Assembly (NCBI GenBank): GCA_023663345.1
Contig: JAMPHR010000002.1
Coordinates: forward strand, 115,886 to 179,885
Direction of reading: 5' to 3'
DNA length: 64,000 nt
Origin: Paenibacillus sp.
GTDB taxonomy: Bacteria; Bacteroidota; Bacteroidia; Bacteroidales; Muribaculaceae
Of the stretch, positions 35,885-43,933 are shown one piece after another. The position numbers were made by a program, and so were the translations under genes. The stretch's first letter is position 1. Each line of letters begins with the position of its first letter. A model generated the notes under the pieces. It had not been told where the DNA came from. It was given only the letters and a program-made list of their open reading frames with translations, and ran no database searches.

Positions 35885-35957
35885 TTCTATTAGGGATTAT
35901 GGGTTATTTGGCCGGCTTGCCGGTGGTCGGCGTGCCGGGAATTGCTGGGAGGGTATT

Positions 35958-36986
35958 CTAATTGTCGAAATAAACCACGGTCATGCCGGGGCGCAGTTCG
36001 GGCAGAGCCTCGAGCGGACGGGCCTTGATCTCGAATGTCTTGCTGTCCCACTGGCCTGTGGCCTTGGTGGCCTGCCATGTGGCATAGCTGCCCAGGTCGC
36101 GCGAATAGAATATCTTGGCTTTCACCTTCTTCTTGTCGAGCGCGGGTATCATTATCTCGATCTCACCGCCCAAGGGCATATCCTTGAGCAGATCCTCGCG
36201 CACATTGAATGTCACCCACTTGTCGTCGGTCTTCAGGATGCTCATTATCGGAGCGCCGAGCATCACCAGCTCGCTCTCCTCGGGGTAGATCTGATCTACC
36301 TGTCCGTCGCAGGGAGCCATCAGGTACTGGTCCTCGAGCACGCTCTGCACTTCGGCCACGCCACCCTTGGCCACATTCACCATGGCGGCGGCGCTCTCCT
36401 TGTCCTCCTTCTGCGCACCCTGCTTGGCCAGTTCATACTGGCTCTTGGCGGCGTCGCGTCCGGCTACGGCGGCATCGTAGGCTGCCTTGGCCTCATCGCG
36501 TTTCTGCTCCGACACCACCCCCTCGTTGTATAGGTTCTGCAGGCGGTCGTAAGTCTTTTTGGTTATGGTCACTGCAGCCTCGGCCTGGGTCACAAGGTCT
36601 CGGGCGGCATTGATGATCTGTATGCGTGTGCCGGCATCGATCTTGCGGTCCTGGGTGCGGGCCACGGTCTCCATCCCCTCGGCCTGCATCAGCTTGGCCT
36701 CGGCGAGCGACGAGTGGATGTGTACGAGCGTGTCGCCGGCCTTCACCATGTCTCCCTCGCTCACATATATCTCCATCACGCGCCCAGGCAGTTTGCCCGA
36801 CACACGCACCGAGGTGGCGTCGGCCTGCCCCTCCACTATATCGGCGGGCTTGTCGAGGAATACGAATCCTATTATTGACAGCACTATACATGCTACCACT
36901 ACTACCGAGAGGGCCACAAGCAGGGCCTTGTTCTCTTTCTGCTCCGGAGTGGGGGTCGGGCTGGTTGAAACGTTTGAGGTTGACAT
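35958..36986 (-). CDS. HlyD/EmrA-family membrane fusion protein
   Basis: The 342-residue protein has a short cytosolic N-terminus, one membrane helix (about 22-46) and the biotinyl-lipoyl half motif VSGKLPGRVMEIYVSEGDMVKAGDTL (about 61-86). A long alpha-hairpin (about 95-205, AEAAVTITKKTYDRLQNLYNEG) follows, then the second lipoyl half around LMAPCDGQVDQIYPEESELV. It bridges the inner-membrane permeases to TolC across the periplasm. It lies 39 nt after the TolC-like gene. Confidence 0.88.
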   Translation of the reverse strand: MSTSNVSTSPTPTPEQKENKALLVALSVVVVACIVLSIIGFVFLDKPADIVEGQADATSVRVSGKLPGRVMEIYVSEGDMVKAGDTLVHIHSSLAEAKLMQAEGMETVARTQDRKIDAGTRIQIINAARDLVTQAEAAVTITKKTYDRLQNLYNEGVVSEQKRDEAKAAYDAAVAGRDAAKSQYELAKQGAQKEDKESAAAMVNVAKGGVAEVQSVLEDQYLMAPCDGQVDQIYPEESELVMLGAPIMSILKTDDKWVTFNVREDLLKDMPLGGEIEIMIPALDKKKVKAKIFYSRDLGSYATWQATKATGQWDSKTFEIKARPLEALPELRPGMTVVYFDN

Positions 36987-37025
36987 GGCAATCGTATTGT
37001 TTTTTATTGGATATTTTCAGTTTGT

Positions 37026-38516
37026 TCACTTGTTGATGTTCACGGGGGCCTGGAGGGTGCCCATCACCTTGGAGAGATACACGTCACAGAGATATACGTC
37101 GATCTTGGCATCGATATTCTCGCTGTGGGCCTTGAGCCAGGCGGTCTGAGCCTCCATCACGTTGTCCACGGTCATCACGCCGTTGCGGAATCCCAGGTCG
37201 GCGCATCTCAGGTTCTCGTCGGCCTTGGCCAGATTGGTCTCGGTCATCTCGCGGGTCTTCAGCGCCTCCGATGCCTTGTAGGAGGCCTGGCGCACCTGCA
37301 GGTCTATCAGCTCGCGTGCATTGGCCAGCTCCCAGCGCATGGCCTCGGTCTGGGCCTTGGCGGCGCGGTGCTTGTTGTAGTTCCCGCCCCAGTGCCACAG
37401 GGGGATGGTGAGCATGGCGCCCACCGAGAACTGTCCGTTGAATTTCTTCTTGAATCCGTCAAAGAGGTTGGGGTTGGAGAACGAGTAAGCTCCCACGAGC
37501 GCCAGATTGGGCATCATCGACGCGCGGGCCACATTGGCCTTCTGCTCAAATATCTTCACGCCCAGTTCGAGCGACCTCAGGTCGTCGCGGCGGTCATACA
37601 CCTCCTGCATGTCTATCTGGCGGTCGTCGGCCAGAGCCGAGGGCATCACCGAGAGGTCGTTGTCCTCGTCGGCCAGGCGGAAATCGCTGTTGATGGGCAT
37701 TCCGCACACCTGGGCCAGCGCCATGCGCGAGAGCACCAGGCCGTTGTTCACCTTGGTGAGGTCCACCTGGGCCGAGTTGAGCTTCACGTCCACCGTGAGC
37801 TGGTCACTGCGGGTGGCCACCCCCTCCTTTATCATGAGCGCCACGTTGTGGCTCAGGGTGTCGAGCAGATTCACATAGCTTTCGGCCAGCTTCTGCTTGG
37901 CCTTGAGCGACACCACCTGCCAGTAGGCCGCGTCCACGGCATACACCACGTCGCGGGCCGCGCCGTTGAGCTTGCGCTTGGCCAGCTCCTCGGCATACCC
38001 CGTGATCTTGTTCATGGCCACGATCTTGCCCCCCATGAATATGGGTTGGGTGAGCGTCACGGCTCCGAAAAATACGTTGTGGATATCATACTCCAGCGCC
38101 TCCTTGGGCAGATAGGCCACCTGCTCGGGCACCGGCTGTCCGTTCACTATTATGGGTTCGCCCGTCATGGGGTTCTTCACCACATTGAACTCATAGCCCT
38201 TGGTCTCGAGGTTGAAGCTCTTGATCGGCAACAGCTGGTCGGAGTCAAACATCGAGATCTGCTTCTGATTGTACATATACCCTCCGGCAAAGTCGATGGC
38301 CGGCAGATAGGCTGCGAATGCCTCGTCCTTCTGATAGCTGGCCGCACGCACCTGTTCGGCGCCTTGGCGCAGATTCTTGTTATTGGAGAGGGCCAGGTCG
38401 CGGCACTGTTCGAGCGTGAGAGTCGAGCCGTCGGCTACTGTCCCGTCGGGGCTCTGAGCCATGCCCGGAAGCATCCCGGCCAATATTACGGATACTACTG
38501 AAAGTCGCAATCTCAT
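37026..38516 (-). CDS. TolC-family outer-membrane efflux protein
   Basis: The 496-residue protein has a signal peptide (1-20) and the duplicated OEP domain: LTLEQCRDLALSNNKNLRQG at the start of repeat one and VYDRRDDLRSLELGVKIFEQKANVARASMMPNLALVGAYSF in repeat two. It would form the trimeric outer-membrane channel of the exporter encoded by the three genes that follow. First gene of the operon tolC-like, hlyD-like, permease, permease. Confidence 0.88.
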   Translation of the reverse strand: MRLRLSVVSVILAGMLPGMAQSPDGTVADGSTLTLEQCRDLALSNNKNLRQGAEQVRAASYQKDEAFAAYLPAIDFAGGYMYNQKQISMFDSDQLLPIKSFNLETKGYEFNVVKNPMTGEPIIVNGQPVPEQVAYLPKEALEYDIHNVFFGAVTLTQPIFMGGKIVAMNKITGYAEELAKRKLNGAARDVVYAVDAAYWQVVSLKAKQKLAESYVNLLDTLSHNVALMIKEGVATRSDQLTVDVKLNSAQVDLTKVNNGLVLSRMALAQVCGMPINSDFRLADEDNDLSVMPSALADDRQIDMQEVYDRRDDLRSLELGVKIFEQKANVARASMMPNLALVGAYSFSNPNLFDGFKKKFNGQFSVGAMLTIPLWHWGGNYNKHRAAKAQTEAMRWELANARELIDLQVRQASYKASEALKTREMTETNLAKADENLRCADLGFRNGVMTVDNVMEAQTAWLKAHSENIDAKIDVYLCDVYLSKVMGTLQAPVNINK

Positions 38517-38839
38517 TGTGGTGTGGGCTATAAATAGTTGAATAATGCGTGAATGTTGAGGGCATCCCGGCGGAATACTCTCTGCAAAAATAACTCCTTT
38601 TCGCTATAAAAAGTTTATATTTTATCACTTTTAATTGGAGTGGTTTCGCTCTCTTGTTGGTCAGTTTTTCCTATCGCGCGCCTCTTATATATATTATAAT
38701 GTGAAAATTGTCGACCTTTTTTACATAAAACTAATAAAATTGTTTGCATAACTATAAAATTAGTCATACCTTTGCCCGTGACAACTAATAAATACGTTGG
38801 AGGGCGCTCCGGCCCCTCCGTAACCTCAGCATCAAGTCT
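38517..38839. other. Divergent regulatory region between exporter operon and blaI-like gene
   Basis: This 323-bp AT-rich region carries a leftward -7 TATTTTTG (38592-38585) for the exporter and a strong rightward promoter (separate entry). A GGAGGG...CCCTCC hairpin lies at 38799-38819 in the leader of the blaI-like gene. No gene is seen. Confidence 0.5.
38743..38774 (+). promoter_or_regulatory. Promoter of the BlaI-M56 pair
   Basis: TTTG (38743-38746) and TACCTTTG (38767-38774) have a 20-nt spacer. The start would be near 38781, leaving a leader of about 60 nt with a GC-rich hairpin. Confidence 0.65.
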
Positions 38840-39265
38840 ATGAAACCGGGAAGAAAACCCACCGAACTGCTCACCGAGAAGGAGATGGTGATCATGACCA
38901 TGCTATGGGACCGCGGGCCCATGTTTGTCCGCGAGATGCTCGCCCTCTACCCCGACCCCAAGCCCCACGTCAACACCGTCTCCACCCTCGTGCGCATCCT
39001 CGAGGAGAAGGGGCGCGTGGCCCACGAGACCTTCGGCTCCACCCACCGCTATTATGCCCTCACCCCCCGCGAGGAGATGCGCGACCGCTCACTCAGGCAA
39101 GTGATTTCCAACTACTTCAACAATTCCTACAAGAGCGCCGTCTCCGCACTGGTGCAGGAGGAGAAAATCTCACTCGACGAGCTCAAGGAAATCATCCGCA
39201 TGGTCGAATCCTCCACCCCCGCCTCCGACGGGGAAAATAATCAACCCTCCGACCGGGAAAAATAA
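38840..39265 (+). CDS. BlaI/MecI/CopY-family repressor
   Basis: The 141-residue protein has the winged helix of the BlaI family: LTEKEMVIMTMLWDRGPMFVREML, PHVNTVSTLVRILEEKGRVAHETFGSTHRYYAL (about 14-75). Its helical dimerisation tail includes the YKSAVSALVQEEKISLDELKEIIRMVE segment. It probably represses its own operon and is inactivated by the M56 protein encoded 7 nt downstream, as in BlaR1/BlaI. The extra Ser/Asp-rich tail is not conserved. Target genes other than its own cannot be identified. Confidence 0.9.
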   Translation: MKPGRKPTELLTEKEMVIMTMLWDRGPMFVREMLALYPDPKPHVNTVSTLVRILEEKGRVAHETFGSTHRYYALTPREEMRDRSLRQVISNYFNNSYKSAVSALVQEEKISLDELKEIIRMVESSTPASDGENNQPSDREK

Positions 39266-39272
39266 TCCTCCG

Positions 39273-40979
39273 ATGTTCGCCTACTCTCTTTCCAGTTCCC
39301 TGCTCCTGGCCGTCATGTACATGGCCTACAAGTGGATGCTTGCCTCCGAGCGACAGCATGCCTTCAACCGCGTCATCCTCTGGAGCATATATATCGTGGC
39401 CCTCACCGCCGTGCCCCTGGCCGGAGCCATCCCGTCACTGCTCCGGCCCGAGTCTCAGGCGCTCATCCCCGTGGTCGAGATCGACATGTCGGAGTTCGCC
39501 GTCATCCCCGTCGACGTGCCCTCCGAGCCCTCCATTGGCCACACCATAGCCCGCATCCTCCTCATCACCTATCTTGTAGGAGTCATTGCCGTCACTGCCC
39601 ATACCCTCATGGTGGCCCTGCGCCTCGCCATGATAGTGAGGCAGGGCGAGAGCCTCGTTATCGGAGGCCGTCGTGTGCGCCTCATCTCCTCCACCTCCAT
39701 CGCCCCGTTCAGCGTCATGAATGTGATAGTCATGTCGCGGCGCGACTTTGCCGAGGCCGGCCCCATGATCCTTGCCCACGAGTGCTGCCACGTGCGTCTC
39801 CGCCACTGGATCGACCTGCTCATGGCCCAGCTTGTGGCCATATTCCAGTGGTACAACCCTGCCTCATGGCTCATGCGCGAGGAGATGAAAGCTGTCCACG
39901 AGTATCAGGCCGATGCCGGAGTGATAGCCTCGGGGGCCGATGTGAAGCAATATCAGATGCTATTGATCAAAAAGGCTGTTGGCGCGAGATTCCCGTCACT
40001 TGCCAACAGCCTGAATCACAGTAAACTTAAAAAACGTATCACTATGATGTACAATTCCAGGACATCGCGTGTGCGCCGTCTGCGCGCGCTCGCCATCATC
40101 CCCGCATTGGGGACAGCCCTCTTCGTGACCAATCTCCCCGCTGTGGCCGATGTGCTCGACACAGCCTCACGGGCCTCGCTGGTCATTCCTGACAGCAAAG
40201 TTACTCAAAATCCCGCTAATGAGCAACTTCCCGCCGATTTTACCGCCCCCGTTCAGGCCGACACTCCTGCCGCAGCTGCCGGTCCCGATTCCACCGTCGA
40301 GGTGGTCTCAGTCTCCACCATGCCCTCCAAGAATCTGGACGAGGTGACTGTGGTTGCTTATTCAGGCTGTGCCCCTACCAAACCCTCCACCCCGAAGACC
40401 GATAAGACCGAAAAGACCCGTGAGGCCACTCCCGCCACCGCCTCGGGCGACCGCGTGTATGACGTGGTGGAGCACCGTCCCAAGTACAGCGGAGGCGAGG
40501 AAGCGCTCTTCCGCTACATTGCCGAGAATGTCCGTTATCCCGAGGATGCCCGGCGCGACAGCATCCAGGGGCGCGTAATACTCCGCTTCGTAGTCACCCC
40601 CGAAGGCAAGGTCTCCGATCCCACCATCCTGCGTGGCGTGTCCCCCTCCATCGATGCCGAGGCCATCAGGCTCGTATCAGCCATCCCTGAGCACTTCGTT
40701 CCCGGCACATTAAAGGGTGAGCCAGTGGCGGTCAATTATCACCTCCCCATCGTATTCAAGCTAAATTCAAGCTCCAAGGCCCCCAAGACTGTCCCCGAGA
40801 AACCCTCCGGCAAAAAGCCGTCGGTTTACATCAATGGCCGTCTCGCCGGCAACACTGATATCCTCCCGAGCATCGACGAGAATACTATCAAAAGCGTCGA
40901 CGTCCTCAAGCCCGGCAATGAGGAATATCCCGACGGAGCCATCATGATTACCCTTAAGGACACCAACCCCGCCGAATAA
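39273..40979 (+). CDS. M56 (BlaR1-like) metallopeptidase with TonB C-terminal domain and plug-like tail
   Basis: The 568-residue protein has membrane segments near 5-20, 34-54, 92-118 and about 283-303. The zinc site is H169-E170-C-C-H173 in LAHECCHVRLRHW, with the downstream Glu in EYQADA. After a Pro/Thr/Ala-rich linker (about 320-400) a TonB C-terminal domain (about 403-507: YPEDARRDSIQGRVILRFVV) is present. The last 40 residues, SVYINGRLAGNTDILPSIDE and IKSVDVLKPG, look like a receptor plug fragment. It probably senses envelope signals and cleaves the partner repressor. The TonB and plug modules suggest contact with outer-membrane transport. Confidence 0.87.
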   Translation: MFAYSLSSSLLLAVMYMAYKWMLASERQHAFNRVILWSIYIVALTAVPLAGAIPSLLRPESQALIPVVEIDMSEFAVIPVDVPSEPSIGHTIARILLITYLVGVIAVTAHTLMVALRLAMIVRQGESLVIGGRRVRLISSTSIAPFSVMNVIVMSRRDFAEAGPMILAHECCHVRLRHWIDLLMAQLVAIFQWYNPASWLMREEMKAVHEYQADAGVIASGADVKQYQMLLIKKAVGARFPSLANSLNHSKLKKRITMMYNSRTSRVRRLRALAIIPALGTALFVTNLPAVADVLDTASRASLVIPDSKVTQNPANEQLPADFTAPVQADTPAAAAGPDSTVEVVSVSTMPSKNLDEVTVVAYSGCAPTKPSTPKTDKTEKTREATPATASGDRVYDVVEHRPKYSGGEEALFRYIAENVRYPEDARRDSIQGRVILRFVVTPEGKVSDPTILRGVSPSIDAEAIRLVSAIPEHFVPGTLKGEPVAVNYHLPIVFKLNSSSKAPKTVPEKPSGKKPSVYINGRLAGNTDILPSIDENTIKSVDVLKPGNEEYPDGAIMITLKDTNPAE

Positions 40980-40988
40980 CGCTTAATG

Positions 40989-41015
40989 CACGTCCACTCT
41001 CCGTGGGTGGACGTG
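40989..41015. terminator. Perfect 9-bp hairpin after the M56 gene
   Basis: CACGTCCAC (40989-40997) pairs with GTGGACGTG (41007-41015), 10 nt after the stop at 40979. It is followed by TATTATA rather than a T-run. Confidence 0.55.
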
Positions 41016-41112
41016 TATTATACCGTACCCCGGGCAATATTTCCGGTTTGCAGGGCGTTGTATTTACTAATACCATTTTAGATAGTTTCTTAGATACACC
41101 TAAATCTAATAT

Positions 41113-41673
41113 ATGTTTTCACGTTTCATCCTCACACTCCTCATGCTCCTGTCGCTGTCTCTCTCAGCCATGGCCGAGCGCACCGACTCCCTCTGGGTCT
41201 CAGGTCGTGTCAAGGATGCAATCACCAACGAAGATCTCACCGAAGCTTTCGTGTTCCGCTATAGAAGCGACGGAAGCCTCATCGACTCCATCCCGGCCAA
41301 CCGTGGAATCATGGTCAGGAACGGCGAGCCTGTACCCTTGGCCATCTTCGGTTACTATGTGCCCCGGTGCGACTCCACCTATGTGTTCGATGTCAAGGCC
41401 CCCGGCTACCGCTTACGACACCTCTACCGGTGTGCGCCGCACAGGGAGCTCGACACCACCGATGCCATCTGGAACATGCGTCTCACCTACACCCCGCGCG
41501 GTGGACGGTGGGTATTCATGCTCGACGGCTTCGACATGCTCCATCAGCTCTCCAACGTCAACTACGCCATCAACGCCTCAGGCCGCACCGTCACCTACAC
41601 CAACGCCCTCCCGCGCTATATCATGCTCTCGTTGCAGTACCGTCTCAACATCCAGCCCAAGAAACGCCGGTAG
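41113..41673 (+). CDS. Internally deleted receptor remnant: signal peptide, N-domain and last barrel strands
   Basis: The open frame encodes 186 residues. Residues 1-21 are a signal peptide. Residues 24-99 align with residues 47-123 of the 990-residue barrel protein (SLWVSGRVKDAITNEDL against SLRLAGRVKEAVFKNDL; STYVFDVKAPGY against SVYVFEVGCKGY). Residues 112-186 align with its last 74 (ELDTTDAIWNMRLTY, VTYTNALPRYIMLSLQYR). About 790 residues, meaning the plug and most of the barrel, are missing, yet the frame is intact. It could be a decaying pseudogene or a kept short outer-membrane protein. It lies 133 bp after the M56 gene. Confidence 0.75.
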   Translation: MFSRFILTLLMLLSLSLSAMAERTDSLWVSGRVKDAITNEDLTEAFVFRYRSDGSLIDSIPANRGIMVRNGEPVPLAIFGYYVPRCDSTYVFDVKAPGYRLRHLYRCAPHRELDTTDAIWNMRLTYTPRGGRWVFMLDGFDMLHQLSNVNYAINASGRTVTYTNALPRYIMLSLQYRLNIQPKKRR

Positions 41674-41712
41674 GCTCCCTCCTTGCCCGTCAAGAGGCGT
41701 ACAAATATTTAC

Positions 41713-41747
41713 TCCTGTAACAGTTTATATTAAGCAGTTACAGGGGT
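41713..41747. terminator. Hairpin between convergent genes
   Basis: CCTGTAAC (41715-41722) pairs with GTTACAGG (41738-41745), extended by CT/GG bases. It sits between the receptor remnant (stop 41673) and the leftward 129-residue lipoprotein gene (stop 41770). It probably ends both transcripts. Confidence 0.5.
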
Positions 41748-41769
41748 TAAAATATCTATTCTTGCATCA

Positions 41770-42159
41770 CTATTTGTCAATATTGTGTTGGTTATGTAAT
41801 TCAGCACGGAAATCAGGTAGATTTGGAGTCATGCCTTTTGCTATATCCTCCTTGATTGCCTCATTGACATTTTTGATTTGGTTTAAGGCTTCGTGATAGT
41901 ATTCTCGTGACACTCCGAGCAATACGGCTTCATCTTCCGAAATTTCTAACGCGTATGTCGTGCTATCGAGTCGTAGGTATTCAACTAATATTTTATTTTG
42001 GCGTAGAATCTCTTTCTCTGCCATGCGGGAACTGTCCTCTTGAATATTTTGCTTTACTCCGATGTCCTCTTTGCTGGAATTGCTGGATACGCATGACAAT
42101 ACGTTGAGAGACATCAATATTGCTACAATCACATAAAGCAGTCTTAGATATCCATTCAT
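41770..42159 (-). CDS. Short lipoprotein of the three-member paralogous family (member 3)
   Basis: The 129-residue protein has a lipobox at LNVLSC (Cys23). Apart from the leader it consists mostly of the shared domain: KILVEYLRLDSTTYALEISE, DEAVLLGVSREYYHEALNQI and NVNEAIKEDI, matching the proteins encoded at 42186-42968 and 43071-43781. After the domain only about 25 residues remain, so this is the minimal member. Function unknown; anchored to a membrane by lipid. It lies 26 nt after the previous gene and may share its transcript. AT-rich. Confidence 0.7.
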   Translation of the reverse strand: MNGYLRLLYVIVAILMSLNVLSCVSSNSSKEDIGVKQNIQEDSSRMAEKEILRQNKILVEYLRLDSTTYALEISEDEAVLLGVSREYYHEALNQIKNVNEAIKEDIAKGMTPNLPDFRAELHNQHNIDK

Positions 42160-42185
42160 AATAAATGAAACATAATATTAGTACG

Positions 42186-42968
42186 TTAATACATACAAAC
42201 CCATCCGCAGTATCCACCATTCGGGTCAGAAGTACTAAAACCAAGTTTAGCCCAAATATCTCCACATGCTGCTAACGGAACAATGATCTTCGTACTTACA
42301 GTGCTTGATCCGGTTCCACGTTCATACCGTTCTTGACCAAATGTCGAGGTCATGCATGTATAGTGTGCAACAAGAGCGACGTTAGCCTTACACTGAAAAC
42401 TCACATTTACTTGTGTATATCCAGTGACAAAGCCGTCATACCCCATTCCCGTACTCGATGTAGTGATACTACCAGAACTACAATTAGGGGTCGGTTGAGA
42501 CTTTGTGGCTTGTTGTGCCTTAAGTATTTTTATTTCCTGCCTTATATCGCATAAATCTATATTGATATCATTTTTATTCGCTGACTCTATGAAATCATTT
42601 GTTGTTTTGATATCATTAAGAAAACGATTATACAGCTCAGAGTCTATACCCAATAGATCATTTGCATCGTCCTTGGATATTGTTAAGGAATATTTCCCGT
42701 TTTCCAACAAGAGATATTCAGAGATGAGAATTGTTTTTCGTCTGGTTTCTCTCTCTCCTAGAGAGAGTTCTCGTAGTTCTTCTACGTTTAATAGTAATTC
42801 TTGAGCTTCGCATTTTTCAAAAATAGAAACTTGGTCAGATGATGCATCTGATGACATTTCGACATCCCTAAAAAGGCTATCAGTTTGCTCTTCTTGATTT
42901 GAGCAAGAACATATCGTACACAATAATGCACATGATATGCATGAGATAAATAGTTGTTTGACTTTCAT
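42186..42968 (-). CDS. Lipoprotein of the three-member paralogous family with a Cys-rich C-terminal domain (member 2)
   Basis: The 260-residue protein has a lipobox ending TICSC (Cys22). Residues about 60-145 hold the shared domain (LNVEELRELSLGERETRRKT, ILISEYLLLENGKYSLTISK, LLGIDSELYNRFLNDI). Residues about 160-260 form a separate module rich in Gly/Ser/Thr with cysteines in NCSSG, FQCKA, YTCMT, AACGD, and CGWVC near the end. This module looks like a small secreted beta-rich domain held by disulfides; I recognise no family. It has its own promoter inside the terminator of the gene before it. AT-rich compared with member 1. Confidence 0.65.
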   Translation of the reverse strand: MKVKQLFISCISCALLCTICSCSNQEEQTDSLFRDVEMSSDASSDQVSIFEKCEAQELLLNVEELRELSLGERETRRKTILISEYLLLENGKYSLTISKDDANDLLGIDSELYNRFLNDIKTTNDFIESANKNDINIDLCDIRQEIKILKAQQATKSQPTPNCSSGSITTSSTGMGYDGFVTGYTQVNVSFQCKANVALVAHYTCMTSTFGQERYERGTGSSTVSTKIIVPLAACGDIWAKLGFSTSDPNGGYCGWVCMY

Positions 42969-42993
42969 AATGTTGTTTTTATGTTAGGTTTTG

Positions 42994-43025
42994 CAAAAAT
43001 AAACGCAAAATATAAAAACTCCAAA
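42994..43025 (-). promoter_or_regulatory. Promoter of lipoprotein member 2
   Basis: On the minus strand TTTG (43025-43022) and TATTTTTG (43001-42994) have a 20-nt spacer. The -33 TTTG lies inside the right-hand arm of the hairpin at 43018-43058. Confidence 0.6.
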
Positions 43026-43058
43026 TATTTTGATAAAAATTATTAAAATATTTGGAGT
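43018..43058 (-). terminator. Perfect 14-bp hairpin ending member 1, overlapping the next promoter
   Basis: ACTCCAAATATTTT (43018-43031) pairs exactly with AAAATATTTGGAGT (43045-43058) around 13 nt. Read on the minus strand it follows the stop at 43071 by 12 nt and is followed by TTTTTATATTTT, as an intrinsic terminator. Confidence 0.7.
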
Positions 43059-43070
43059 GTAGTTAACTAT

Positions 43071-43781
43071 TTATTCCATCGCTTCGATATACGGCTTTCC
43101 GTCCTTCACCGTCCCTTTGAAACGGTGTAAGCCGTCCTTGCCTCCGTCGGTGAACGATACCAGATACCAATCCTCCTGGCCGTCCTCCTCGAAAATATGA
43201 TTCACCTTGGAGCCGTCTCTCGCTCCGGCTTGCGCCTCCTTGATCAACAGTTCGAGCACCTCGGGAGCGAAACATTCCTTGATCTCATCGAGATTACCTC
43301 CGCCAAACACATATTTGCCGTAAAGGTCAGATAGAAACTCCCTCACCACAATGCTCTGCGGGAAACGCTCCTTCATCTTCAGGAACTCCCCGTAGACATC
43401 CACCATTTCCACGGTGTCACCGGCCTCAATCTGTTCGGCTATCATCTTGTTGGCGGCCTCGATCTGTGCCACACACTCGCGGAAACCTTCGGGATTCACG
43501 CCGAGCTCGCCGGCCTTCTCCTCAGTGATGTCCAGGAAATACCGCATACCATCGCGCTTCACATACTCGCTCAGAAGCACACTGTTTTTCCTTGCCTCCC
43601 TCACCTCGGGAGCCATTGCCTCATATTCGGCTACAGTCATATACAGCTCATGAGCCTTGTCGGCAACAGAGAGGGTATCCTCCTGCGGAGTCTCGTTAGT
43701 CTTGCTCGCCGACGTGCATCCGGCCATGCCTGTGGCCATGATCAGCGCCGAGGCGATAGCTACCATACATCTCGTTCTCAT
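43071..43781 (-). CDS. Lipoprotein of the three-member paralogous family (member 1)
   Basis: The ATG at 43781 gives 236 residues; a TTG ten codons earlier overlaps the promoter and is rejected. The lipobox is MAGC (Cys21). The shared domain covers about 45-135 (MTVAEYEAMAPEVREARKNS, SVLLSEYVKRDGMRYFLDIT, LGVNPEGFRECVAQIEAANK). The C-terminal part (about 140-236) is a different module: a helical stretch followed by strands ending EDWYLVSFTDGGKDG and FKGTVKDGKPYIEAME. Function is unknown. More GC-rich than the other two members, so it may be the older copy. Confidence 0.7.
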   Translation of the reverse strand: MRTRCMVAIASALIMATGMAGCTSASKTNETPQEDTLSVADKAHELYMTVAEYEAMAPEVREARKNSVLLSEYVKRDGMRYFLDITEEKAGELGVNPEGFRECVAQIEAANKMIAEQIEAGDTVEMVDVYGEFLKMKERFPQSIVVREFLSDLYGKYVFGGGNLDEIKECFAPEVLELLIKEAQAGARDGSKVNHIFEEDGQEDWYLVSFTDGGKDGLHRFKGTVKDGKPYIEAME

Positions 43782-43808
43782 AAATTCGTTGATTTGGTTT
43801 TTGTTCGG

Positions 43809-43839
43809 CAAATATACTCATATCTAAAGCCAAAGTCAA
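43809..43839 (-). promoter_or_regulatory. Promoter of lipoprotein member 1
   Basis: TTG (43839-43837) and TATATTTG (43816-43809) on the minus strand with a 20-nt spacer. The start would be near 43802, 21 nt before the ATG. Confidence 0.65.
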
Positions 43840-43903
43840 GACCCGGATATAACATTTTTCACCCTACGCGACATTATCGCACCAATTATGAGAATTCCTG
43901 AGG

Positions 43904-43911
43904 TAACTTTG
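43904..43911 (+). promoter_or_regulatory. -7 element for the 228-residue unknown gene
   Basis: TAACTTTG, 22 nt before the ATG at 43934. A -33 element is not clear. Confidence 0.45.
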
Positions 43912-43933
43912 CCGATGTAAGAAAACTATTGTT

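Noticed and set aside
37125-38501. A 458-codon frame opposite the TolC-like gene
   Set aside because: His/Leu/Gly-rich shadow translation, no motifs.
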